A program made the position numbers and the translations under genes. The notes below the pieces were generated by a model. The model saw only the letters and a list, made by a program, of their open reading frames with translations, made no database searches and was not told the origin of the DNA. From Sambucus nigra (lineage: Eukaryota > Streptophyta > Magnoliopsida > Dipsacales > Adoxaceae), in NCBI GenBank assembly GCA_949130495.1, contig OX422223.1, positions 75,018,751-75,082,750 of the forward strand: a stretch of 64,000 bases of DNA. Reading direction: 5' to 3'. Below are positions 46,755-57,774 of this stretch, in pieces (position 1 is the stretch's first letter; each line of letters starts with the position of its first letter).

Positions 46755-48179
46755 TGTGACACCCCTTACTTTTGGAAATATTTAAATTACACGTGTGCTC
46801 GAAATTTAATTAATTTGTGAAATTTAAAGTGAATTAAATAAATATTAATTTGCGATTATTGGAAGAATATTTATGTGTTATTATATTTACTTGTGTGATA
46901 AGTAAATGGAATTGTATTATTTTATATTACATCGTATCTGGGTAAAAGTGACGGGTTGACAAGATCTTATTCGGGATGCGCGTGTGGGATCGTGTTGGGA
47001 ATAAGATGGTATTTTGATTATAAGTGAATCGGATGGTGATTTTGAGTGCATGGATGATTTAAATATTCCCAAAAATATGGGGTGTTACATTAACACCCCG
47101 TATTTTGATAAAATTTAAATTACACATGTGCTCGAAATTTAATTAATTTGTCAACTTTAAAGAGAAATAAATAAATATTAATTAGAGAATATTGGAAGAA
47201 TATTTATATGTGAAATTCACCCACATACGACGTAAGATTAAATAATACAATTTCATTTACTTATCACATAAGTAAATAATTGGGTAAAAGCGACAGGTTG
47301 ACAAGATCTTATTCGGGACGCGTGTATGGGGTCGTGTTGGGAATAAGATGGTAAATTAATTATAGGTCACTCGAACGGTGATTTAGAGTGCACGGATGAT
47401 CCGGGATGGGTCGAAATAGTCAAAATTAGGCACCCAGGGGTCATAATCGGGTTCCGGGGACTTTTTAAGCCATGCAAGACCTGTATGGGATAATTCGGGT
47501 CATTTTAATGTTACTAGTTAACCTATTTTCGGGATTAAAGGAATATTAAGGGGTTTGGGACAAAGGTGGAACCCAATTGATCATTCTAATCACCCAGTCT
47601 TGAGAAATAGGCAAAAGAGAATGGAGAAAACTCAAGAGAGGAATCAAGAAGGCAACTCGTAGAGGAAATTGGCAATTTTCGAGCTAGGATTCTTAGGCAA
47701 GGAAGATATGCAAAGAAGGATTCAGACCCTACGATAATATAATGCACGTGTTTAACTTTCTTTGATATTATATGCGTGTTTTTAGTTCATATTATAGTTG
47801 GTGACACGAATATGATTTTGGGTGGGATTAATATGTTATCAAATGGGATTTTGGGGAATGATTTCATATAAACTAGATGTGATAACTATTCCATATGAAA
47901 TCTAAGATTTAAACCAAATAAAAGATGATATCTTTGACGAGAAAATGGAAGATTTGGGTAATCTAGTGATTTAATTAAGAAAGGGCAAAATTCTTAATTA
48001 AGATGTTGCATCCTATGAATTAGATGATGTTTGGGATGAATATGAATATGAAAATGAGTACTAGTATTTAGTATTGATAAAAAACTATAAATTTTGGGTT
48101 AGATTGGTGATATATATGGGATTGTTAATGGGAATATGATGAATCCCGCCTAAGAAAAAGGGTTACAACGCCAATCTCA

Positions 48180-48250
48180 TTAAAGGCTCATTTGAACGAA
48201 CTGATATTCTCGTTCGAACGAGGTCCGTATTTCATTCGGACGACCCATGG
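48180..48250. repeat. TTCGAACGA word cluster
   Basis: TCATTTGAACGAA, CTCGTTCGAACGAG and CATTCGGACGAC occur within 70 bp. Confidence 0.7.
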
Positions 48251-48588
48251 GTTTTGGTCATAGAGATAGATCTTTTCGTTACAAATGCATGGCTGTTAGT
48301 TTCATATCTTTTTATTTTTTTGAATTAGTTATGATTTTTTTATAAAAAGGTGTTCGGGATCAAAATCTTTAGTTGGAAATCAAATCCGAGCGTGGATGCA
48401 CGGATGTTTTAGGGTGAAAAAACACTCGAGTTATAATTTATGAAATCGAGGTGGGATTTCAGAAAGAGTTAGGTTACGTCCCGCTTTGAGATAGACTCAG
48501 TGTCTGGAATAAAATATAAACATGATATATATATAGGCTAGTGCTACGAGTGACATGCATGGTTAGCCGTTTTATTTTATATATTTGC

Positions 48589-48590
<2 letters not shown>

Positions 48591-48681
<91 letters not shown>
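48591..48681 (+). repeat. (TA)n(TG)n microsatellite
   Basis: About 25 TA units run directly into about 19 TG units. Open frames on both strands here are artefacts. Confidence 0.95.
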
Positions 48682-48684
<3 letters not shown>

Positions 48685-49094
48685 ATATCTATTTGTATAA
48701 TATTTATGTGAAACATACCCATCCCAACGGATATGCTATCGATTGTGGTTGCTCGCTGTGGGAGGTTCTTTGGCGAATTTTAGCAGAGGTAATACTGTTC
48801 CACAAGGTCATAGGCATGTGCATGCCCACACTATGTAGGGTAGGAGTCATGTGGAGTAATGTGGTATGGTTACAACCATGGACTTAAGGCCATGACCGCC
48901 TCCAGTTTTCATTTTTATTTTGGGTGCGGTGGTGAAGTTCCGACCCGATTACTCAAGTTGTGGCGAAAATTCCTGAAGCTTGAAAGCATGCTAGTGATTT
49001 CTCAACCGGTGAGTCATTACTCTAAGGGATTGCGGTTATACATATATAAGGAGTGATATATATGTAGGTATACTTGATATGATTTGTGTATTCG

Positions 49095-49105
<11 letters not shown>

Positions 49106-49150
<45 letters not shown>
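49106..49150 (+). repeat. (TG)n microsatellite
   Basis: About 22 TG units preceded by a short (AT)n. Confidence 0.95.
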
Positions 49151-49153
<3 letters not shown>

Positions 49154-50127
49154 ATATATACGAGCGAATTAAAAGATATTATGAATAGTAAATTTATAGG
49201 TATTCGGGAGGACAACTCGGGAATGATGTCCATAAATACATATATAAAAGTAAAGGAAATTACATATGGGCATAAGACACTAAATTATAAACATTGAATT
49301 AATAACTAGTGAAATTTTTTTGAAATGAATTGATTTAATTATAATTGATAATTATAATTGTAAAGCGGATGTGAAGGCTAATTGATAATTTAAAGTGAAT
49401 AAAGTTACGTGTGATACTAGGTAGAGTATGGGACTAAGATTAGTGTTGAGATATTAGTTAGGTTGGGTAGAATAACTAGGGTGTTTAAAATACATGCGTT
49501 AAGTGCGCACTTAGATGAGGGGTTAAAAGGTATTTCATGGGAGTGCGCCACAAGTTTAAATATGAAATATTACAATGCATGTTTATTAATGTATTTTAAA
49601 CACTTGCTAAATGTTTTTAAAAGATTTTGGGCTCTGACCCATTTCAAAATATTTTTAAAAACTTTTAGGTGCTTAGCTATAGGGACGCCTGGTTTAACCA
49701 TTCTTTAAGTCAGACGATGCTGAAGTACCTGTGGATGCCTATAGGGATTGAATAGATGCCTATATCCTTGAGATATAAATAGGAGGTATTTCAGAGTTAT
49801 TCTAGGCATGTGGCCCACTACTTAGTATTTATTTTATTCAGATGTTTTGCTTTCAGTTAGTTGGATCATTGTATTGTGACCTATTGTTGAGAATTATCGA
49901 TTAATTTATTTATGCTACTGAGTGAGTTATATTATTTGCATGGTTAATTATGTGAATGGAAGTCTTATGTAACTAAAAAAAGGTTTTAAAATTTTGACAC
50001 CGGGCCTAATAGGTTATTAGTAATTAAAATGTTTTCGATAGTGATGTTAAGAATGAACTACATGAGACTCCTGTTTTATTTTAGTAAAGGACTGATCATC
50101 GATGATTGAAATAGGAGGGGTATCGCA

Positions 50128-50983
50128 TACTACAAATCAAATTTGACAAGACTCGAGTCTCTTAATCTCTCTTCAAGCTCCACTATCCTAGAATCAAGTA
50201 AACACCTAGACTCCTCAAACTCAAGAAGCTCTTTCTTCATAGCCTCAATTAAACCTCGAAGACTATCTCTCCCACCCTTAACATACTCTAGCTTCTCTTA
50301 AAGAGTCCTCTCATGTTCCCTAAGATCTTCAATTAAAACACTCTCATCATTTCTTATGGCATGTTCTTTCACCCTAGCTTCTAACTTCAAGTTTATCTTT
50401 TTTAATTCAACGATTCTGCATACAACTCACGAAAGGTAACTTGGAGATCACTCTCCTCATCCTATTCTTCATTTTCACTCACTTCTAAACTCTCTCTACC
50501 ATCACACACTTGGAATTCACAAATAATGGATTCGAAAGTGTCATGCAAAAAATATCTTCATGGGAAGTTTTCTCATCAAAACTTACATGACTAGCCATGA
50601 ATGCGATGAAGTTGGCGCTCAATGGGGGAATTGGGTCCATCTTCCCGATTCACTATCACTAAGGGTGGCATTGTATATAATAGGTTTTTTTTTTCCATTT
50701 CCTTAGCTTAGTAGGACACTAATTTTCCCTATGGCCATACCCTTGTCACCCATAACACCTATTTGACGCATCCCTCTTAAGATTATCATTATGATTCCTA
50801 AGGAATTAATCAACCTTGTTATACTTAGACTTCTCAAATTTCTAATTTCTCAAATTTCTAATGATCATATTTAGATTTATCTTTATTAAACTTAAAAAAA
50901 ATGAAATTCTTAGCAAACATAGCCATACCATCGGATTCGATGTCAGACTCATCATTCGAGACTTGTGTTTTCTCCTTATGGGC
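50128..50983 (-). pseudogene. Copia B gag middle region, copy 2
   Basis: It matches 43520-44285 and 45465-45545 in order. The first zinc knuckle (near 50770-50735) reads CYG, stop, QGYGHREN, stop, C: the histidine is kept but the second cysteine is a TGA stop. A coiled-coil segment follows (50460-50140). It is bounded by LTR insertions at 50127 and 50984. Confidence 0.7.
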
Positions 50984-52334
50984 TGTGACACCCTGTCTAA
51001 TAAAATATCGGGTGATCAGTCCTATACTGAATTAAAATAGGAATCCCAGTTGGTTCATCCTTAGCATCACTGTCAAAAACTTTTTAAAACATACTAACCA
51101 CCTAGTATTCCAAAAGCTGGTGCCAAATTTTAAATTTTTAATTAAACAAAATATTACATGGGGAATTAAATATAAACCATTCACACAATTGAATGAAAAT
51201 AAACTGAATAATTAATTACACAACTTGCCGAATAAACCATCAGCCACCAAAGTGAAATAATCCAAAACAAATATTCAACACCTGAATAAATTACCCTAAA
51301 GACTGTACCGAGAAGTCTGGGCGACAAGCCCTAAATAAAACTGAAACTGATACAAGATTCCTACCCTAGGATTGAATGAATGATGCATCTAATCCAAACT
51401 CCTGCTATCATCCACATATGTCGCAGCTCCGTGTCCTTGGAATAGAATATCAATCCTTGCGTCCCTGTGGCTGGACACCTAAAAGGTTTTGAAAATAGTT
51501 TTATAGCAAGGGTTAGAACCCAAAACATTTTGAAAATATTTAGCAAGTGAATTAACTGCAGTAATTTAAAATGCATGAATGCGCTTCATATTTAAGTTAG
51601 TGTCGCACTCCCTTGTGGACATTCTCACCCCTCCACTATTGTGCACAACGGTCACCTTGACCCCCATCTAGTTGCACTACCCTGTCCAACTAGTCCTGGT
51701 AGAACCTCCCCTTTCCATACTACTCTAACTCGAGTATAATGATTCTTAAATTATAAGTTGTCTCGCAATTAACAAAATTAATTCCTTCTTAAATAGTAGC
51801 ATATAACCGCGTCACAAGTTATATAAAGTAAATACATCACACACTATATTATTACCCGTATATAATATTTACTACCATTATACACGTACCTTCACCATAA
51901 TATCCACACACATAACATACGTATATCCATCCCTTCGAGTATACCCTCGCCGGATGATTCCCTCTAAAATGCTATCTCACTAGGTGTGCTCACAAAACCT
52001 AGTTCCCCAAGTTGGAATCGCTCACCAACTTGGCCCAAAATATAAACGTAGTGAGGCGGTCATATTTCTTCCCTGAAAGTGAGATACATCCCTCACCCAT
52101 ATATATCGTACGCTATGACCTGGGGATATACTCGCCCTACTCCTCAAGCTAGGGGATTCACCCACATCACGCAACCTCCCTTGATAGCATTAGAGTATAT
52201 AAATTGAATAAATATCTAGTCACTGATATTTAATATCGCACACAATATATACTCATATATATATAATATCACTACACCGTATATATATAATATAAGCCCC
52301 GGCTTTACCGTGTACTCAAAATCCCGTACACTGC

Positions 52335-53385
52335 CTGTAATTTCCTGAGTCTGTGGCCTTACTCCACGTAATTAATTTTCTCACTTAATAATTTATCATC
52401 TTCCCGAGTCTATGGTCCGACTCTAATATATTAAATTCACACCTCAATTTATATAATACTTTCCCCGAGTCTATGGTCCGACTCTAATTAAATTATTTAA
52501 CACACATATTAATTAAATACTGATCCGAGTCTGTGGTCCAACTCCCAGTTAATTAATTTACACATTAATTAATTTATACCAATCCGAGTCTGTGGCCCGA
52601 CTCTAATATAATTAATTAACACACTTATTAATTTAATTCTACCCGAGTCTACAATTTGACTCTAATTAGATTAATTATCACCCTTATTAATTTAATACTA
52701 CCCGAGTCTACAATTCAACTCTAATTAAATTAATTATCACACCTATTAATTTGATACTACCCGAGTCTACAATTCGACTCTAATTAAATTAATTAACATA
52801 CTTATTAATTTAATAACTACCCGAGTCTACAATTTGACTCTAATTAAATTAATTATCACCCTTATTAATTTAATACTACCCGAGTCTACAATTCGACTCT
52901 AATTAAATTAATTATCACACCTATTAATTTAATACTACCCGAGTCTACAATTCGACTCTAATTAAATTAATTAACACACTTATTAATTTAAGAGTACCCG
53001 AGTCTACAATTCGACTCTAATTAAATTAATTAACACACTTATTAATTTAATAACTATCCGAGTCTACAATTTGACTCTAATTAAATTAATTATCACCCTT
53101 ATTAATTTAATACTACCCGAGTCTACAATTCGACTCTAATTAAATTAATTACCACACCTACTAATTTAATACTACCCGAGTCTACAATTCGACTCTAATT
53201 AAATTAATTAACACACTTATTAATTTAATAACTACCCGAGTCTACAATCCGACTCTAATTAAATTAATTAACACACTTATTAATTTAATGCCTCCCCGAG
53301 TCTATAGTGCGACTCTAATTAAATTAATTAACACACTTATTAATTTAATACCTCCCCGAGTCTATCGTCCGACTCCAAATTAATT
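52335..53385 (+). repeat. 18-unit tandem repeat of ~59 bp with internal dyad
   Basis: Each unit has GAGTCTACAATTCGACTC (itself an inverted repeat GAGTC/GACTC), then TAATTAAATTAATT and ACACACTTATTAATTTAATA. The first units (from 52335) are more diverged (GAGTCTGTGGCCCGACTC). The central ones are nearly identical and show a higher-order pattern in which units with TTATCACCC recur every few units. Confidence 0.9.
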
Positions 53386-53637
53386 ACTCTATCTCAATAA
53401 TTAATTTAAACTTTGATGTCACTTAACCAATATACCCGGACTGACTCACTTGGTCCATAATTAAATTGAATATGTTTCACTCAAAACAACTCATAACTTA
53501 GATTGCACATTCATAATAGCTATCTTTTTAGCTCCTAGCTATTAATATTTCTATAATTTTTCACCAAATAAAATTATACCCAAAATTAAAAAATACAACA
53601 AGGTTAACCCACAACTCGACCTGACCAAGAATTCAGA

Positions 53638-53680
53638 CCGTCGATCGATCGATGGCCCCCGATCGATTGATCGATCATAC
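53638..53680. repeat. CGATCGATCGAT palindromic cluster
   Basis: GTCGATCGATCGATGG and CCGATCGATTGATCGATC lie within 43 bp of the solo LTR, the local counterpart of the TTCGAA and GGATCGGTCC clusters. Confidence 0.75.
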
Positions 53681-54676
53681 CTTGGCAGCTCTCCTTTCCC
53701 ACTGAATTCCACCATTAACGAAATCCAAGGTTTGTAAACCTTAATTTAAGCCTCTAATCACATCACCCCATCACATAAACATGGTTAATTCATATCCCAC
53801 GCATCATAGGGATCTTAAGATACACAATTTTCCCCACTTACTTTCATAATTTCCTGAAATGGATTTTCCATTAAAGTTTGTCAACTTTGTTCTACCAACC
53901 AAATTCCAAATCCAAATCCCACCAGTTTATATTCCGGATTTTCATGCAAATCAGATATCTATACTCAGAGATATACAACACAACAATTTTTACTTTGAAT
54001 CTCATTCAATAGTCCCATGAACAAAAACTCCATTTTTGTACCCATTTATCCCCAAAACGAATTTTTGTTTACACATCACTATGATATGAATTGATTATCA
54101 TCAATTTAGAAATCACAACAGTTAACCACTTGCCTAGTATTGTTCGTAGTATCTGATCCTTTGGCGTAGTCCCTTAATTTGGCTCCAAGATCCCCAATTT
54201 GGCTCTTGATTTGCTTTCCCCCAATTTGCCTCTCAAGCCCTAGGCTTAGATTTTGTGTTGGTTGTCGTTCCCTCATCTCTCAATTAGGTTAGAAACCTAA
54301 ATCCCATTTTTGACAATGTGGGCCTAATTAAAAAGGCCCAACTCACCCCGTGTGGGCCCGGCTATGCCCAAAAATATCCCGAGACCCAATTACTACCCCC
54401 GGGTACTCTTTTTTGACTATCTCGATCCATCCAAACGCAACCGCGCGCTCGAACTTTCCATCCGAAATACTTTTCGAAATTTCCCATTTTCGACCTCAAA
54501 ATGTGACACACTAGATTTTGAACCATTAAACTTAAAAGTCGTCGGTTATAAATACTTCGGCTCACTCAAATAAATTCTCCAACTCATGAATTTAAGTTTC
54601 CCCAATTTAAATATTTTTATAACTCCCAAAAATAATTAAATATTTAATCCTCAAAATTACGGGGTGTTACATGGGC

Positions 54677-55380
54677 TTTCAAAGCAATGCCCTTATCTTT
54701 CGTAGACTTTTTATTGTCAAGCATGTCGAGTTCATAGTTTTGAAGATCATCTCCAAGTTCCTCGAGTATTGTAGAGTCTAAAGTGCCTAAAGAGTTTAAC
54801 ATCATTACTTTAGGACAAAATCTGTGAGGTCGGGACCTTAAGATTTTCTTGATAACACAATTTTCGGGTATTTTCTCTCCCAAGTTAAAAGACGAGTTCA
54901 TGATATCAGATAATTTAGCATAAAACTCATCGAAGGATTCACTCTCATACATGTTAATTCTTTCAAAATGAGTGGTGAGGTTTTGGAGTTTGTAAACCAT
55001 TACCGCACTTGTACCTTAATGGGTGAGTTGGAGTATGTCTGAAGTCTCTTTAGACGCTTCACATGTCATAATACGACAGAACTCCTCCGATATGATGGCT
55101 CTAAAAAGATCATTTAAACCACGCGAATTATAATTTTTTAACCTATTTTCATCCTCACTCCATCTTTCTACATGTTTAAAAGCATGAACTTCACCTACTA
55201 AACATGTGAGTGGGGACCACCCTCTAACAATCGCTTGCCAAATCCGCTCATCTTACGACTTAAGTGCTGACCTCACATGCGCTTTCCCGTATGCGTAGTT
55301 AGAACCATAAAAAATTGGAAACCTCAAAAATGATAAATTTTCCATCTTTAAGCCTAAACAGGATCTAACCTAATAGTTTA
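54677..55380 (-). pseudogene. Copia B gag N-terminal part (UBN2-like)
   Basis: The 118-aa open piece at 55000-54644 (real up to 54677) reads MVYKLQNLTTHFERINMYES, then FYAKLSDIMNSSFNLGEKIP and KKILRSRPHRFCPKV, the UBN2 gag pattern. Upstream to 55380, conserved gag residues can be read with stops (WQAIVRGWSPLTC-like near 55215). The frame is cut at 54676 by the solo LTR and resumes at 50983. Confidence 0.85.
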
Positions 55381-55390
55381 ATGTACTCAT

Positions 55391-55400
55391 TCTGATACCA
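55391..55400 (-). other. Primer-binding site of copia B (initiator tRNA-Met type)
   Basis: The minus strand reads TGGTATCAGA, then AT. It perfectly matches the first ten bases of the canonical copia site and sits beside the 5' LTR edge. Confidence 0.85.
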
Positions 55401-55403
55401 ATT

Positions 55404-56918
55404 TTAGGCAACAATATTTTGATGGGATGGTTTCGAAAATTACACAAACCAAATTTTATATAAAAAAAATCAAATTAACTTTTTCTTAAAAAAAATAATT
55501 AAACAGTCAAATATTATTAGAATAAACAAATTACCCAAAAATAAGTGTTTCACCAGTTAAAAGAGTTGTGATTAAACGGATTTTATTTTAGACCTAAGCA
55601 TGCATCTAGATGAGTACAGGAAGATAAAATAAGACAAACACAACGCTCGATGTACGAGAAAAAACCAAATGGGAAAAACCTTGAATGGCCCACCCATACA
55701 AAATCCACTATGTACGAAATTACAAAAAGACATGACATAAGACTTACAATAGAGACTTGATGCTCTCGCAAGCCTTGACGCAGTTCATTCCTTCAACCTC
55801 TGTTCAGTGACACACAAGAGTCCACCTGTGAAGTTACAACAATGTGTGAGTCCACACACGCCTCGGAATCCTCCGATAAGTCTCAGCAACCTTCAGTCAC
55901 ATGGAGTCCATCATATGTAAACCAACGAGCACAGAATCCTCCGCTATAAACAATTATCAACAAGATAAAGAGAATAAGCTATGGTTCCAAAAGTATGATC
56001 TCAAAACATATATATGAAAATTCTTGGATCATAAACTAGTTGGGTGTAAACAAGGGTTTGTGTTTGAAAAAATTAATCATGAATGATTAGCAAAACATTT
56101 TAGGACTTTTTGGAAAAGTCATTTTTTAAATTGCTACACCGCACTACTTAAAATGGATGAAAAGGGAAGTGGTAGGATGGTGAAAAATAAATTGTCATTT
56201 TTTTTAAAAAACACGTCAAGTCGTTCGAACAACATGGTACCTCGTTTGAACGATATACGTTTTTTTGTTGGAATAGGGATCTAACGAGAATTCAAACGAG
56301 ATTCCATGAGTTCAAGTTTTTCAAAAATTTTCCTCATTTGAAGGTCGTTCGAACGAGGGTACCAATCTCACTGGAATGGCCTGTGAACGAGTTATCTAAT
56401 GAAATTCCGGAAAGAATAAAAAAAATGGTTCGTTAGAAGTTTGACAGATCTCGTTCGAACGAAGTACCCATTCTGGTTAACGAGGTACCTATTTGGGTTA
56501 TGATGAGGTACCTATTCTAGATAAACAGCCTATCTAATGAGAAAACAACTAAGGCTAATTTTGACTCGTTTGAAGTTTCATTTGCTCGGGGTTTAATGAA
56601 ACCAAAAATTAATCATAAAAATGTTTTAAAATATTTTATAAGTGGTTTAAAAACACCTTAACAACCAATAATAAAATATCCAAGGCTAAACATAAAATAT
56701 GCATTCATACATGAGAGATCCTCGAAACATTGATGATAAAACATGGCACGAAATACGGCATGATGATGTGTTCTCTTTAGCTTGGCCGCTGTGTCTTCAA
56801 CAAATATGTCATAGGCTTAAAAGGTTACTAACTCAAGTCTTAGCCTCTGACTCAAAAATTTTTGTCTGGAATTAAGCCAATACATATAAATTGACTCAAT
56901 TGGAAATTTGTCTTTACA
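55404..56918 (-). repeat. 5' LTR of copia B
   Basis: It pairs with 39704-41281 and runs from the primer site to TTTGTCTTTACA at 56918. A TTCGAA array and GGTACCCATTCTGGTTA units lie at 56220-56525. The two LTRs are visibly diverged by substitutions and small indels, so the element is not recent. Confidence 0.85.
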
Positions 56919-57726
56919 GATTCAATTTAAGATTTCTCTTCTTAAAGCTTAAGTCTTTCAAATCCGAATTAATTCAACACTAATTCCAATTAATCCATTA
57001 ACATCGTACAATTAAGACATCAAATTGCAGTCCTAAACATGAGTCTAAATCTTAGGTTTAACTATGTACATGAATTATAAAAAATTTACAGATTATATAT
57101 GTGACAAAACAAGAGATTTCTTTCCTATAATTGGAAGGATGACTCTCTACGCGTTGATTCCTTGCTCTTTTTCTCCCCAAGTCTCCTTAAGCTCTCCCAA
57201 AGGTTTAACGTTGTTAGAATTTGTTTTTCTTGTGTAAATTATTTTATTAATGACGTTTACTCTCATAATTAATCCTTGAATCCGCATTTTTATATTAGGC
57301 ATAATTATAGGCCTTTAAATTATTCCAAAATACTACCCAGAATAGATTAAAACTTAGCCTAAGGGAATATCTACCCTTGGGCCCAACTTAGAACTATAAA
57401 AACACATATTTGGCCCTTCGTATTACTCTGGAGACCCCTCCAAATGGTAATACCTCATAAGTCATGATAATACCTCACAACGTTAAATAAAACATACACA
57501 TATTTATTTTACATGTAACCGAATATAGTGAAAACTTAATTAATTATACCGGTTAATTAAATATAACATGCAGTACAAATAGATGATATAACATGAAAAT
57601 TTAATCATCATCTAAATATTCATCTTTATTATTACAATTACTCAAGTAATAATTAATTCTAATTTATTAATTTATTCTCCCAATTAATAAACATTCAATA
57701 GATACCATACAAAAGGGGTTATTACA
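56919..57726 (-). repeat. Proximal part of the chromovirus 3' LTR
   Basis: On the minus strand it starts TGTAATAACCCCTTTTG at 57726, next to a purine-rich tract (AGGGGTAAGAC, 57727-57737). It is cut at 56918 by copia B and continues at 39703. No coding sequence. Confidence 0.65.
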
Positions 57727-57774
57727 GTCTTACCCCTAATAAAGTAATTTCATCTTCAGGCAATATTTACCTAA

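Larger units (their letters stand above)
46755..50127 (+). repeat. Chromovirus-type solo LTR inserted in copia B gag copy 2
   Basis: It starts TGTGACACCCCTTAC and ends GGAGGGGTATCGCA. Its right end, read on the minus strand, matches the left part of 11370-12313 (GATCAGTCCTTTACTAAAAT), so it lies in the opposite orientation to the other such LTRs. A 335-bp unit at its left edge is duplicated (46755-47088 and about 47092-47400). Gag sequence continues on both sides. A target duplication is not evident. Confidence 0.6.
50984..54671 (-). repeat. Solo LTR (3.69 kb), chromovirus type, with perfect target duplication
   Basis: It starts TGTGACACCCTG and ends CGGGGTGTTACA. TGGGC flanks it at 50979-50983 and 54672-54676. 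There is no internal coding region or primer site, so it is a solo LTR. It interrupts the copia B gag between the UBN2-like part and the first zinc knuckle. It contains the 59-bp tandem array and a CGATCG-rich cluster at 53638-53680. A fragment of the same family lies at 11370-12313. Confidence 0.9.
39704..56918 (-). mobile_element. Ty1/copia element B, gag-only, with nested insertions
   Basis: Two similar LTRs (55404-56918 as 5', 39704-41281 as 3') flank a primer site at 55391-55400, a gag region split by two large LTR insertions, a tandemly repeated middle segment, a LINE fragment and a polypurine tract at 41282-41296. I found no protease, integrase, RT or RNase H motifs of its own. It is either a non-autonomous derivative or has lost pol by deletion. 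No clean 5-bp target duplication is visible at its edges. Confidence 0.75.

Noticed and set aside
48474..48887. Open frames of 82 and 100 aa over the (TA)n(TG)n repeat
   Set aside because: Microsatellite translation (YIYIYI, VCVCVC).
52335..53385. CRISPR-like regular repeat array
   Set aside because: There are no unique spacers, the units are contiguous, and the context is a plant LTR.
39704..56927. 5-bp target duplication AATTT for copia B (39701-39705 and 56923-56927)
   Set aside because: The right copy is four bases away from the LTR end at 56918, so the match is probably chance in AT-rich DNA.
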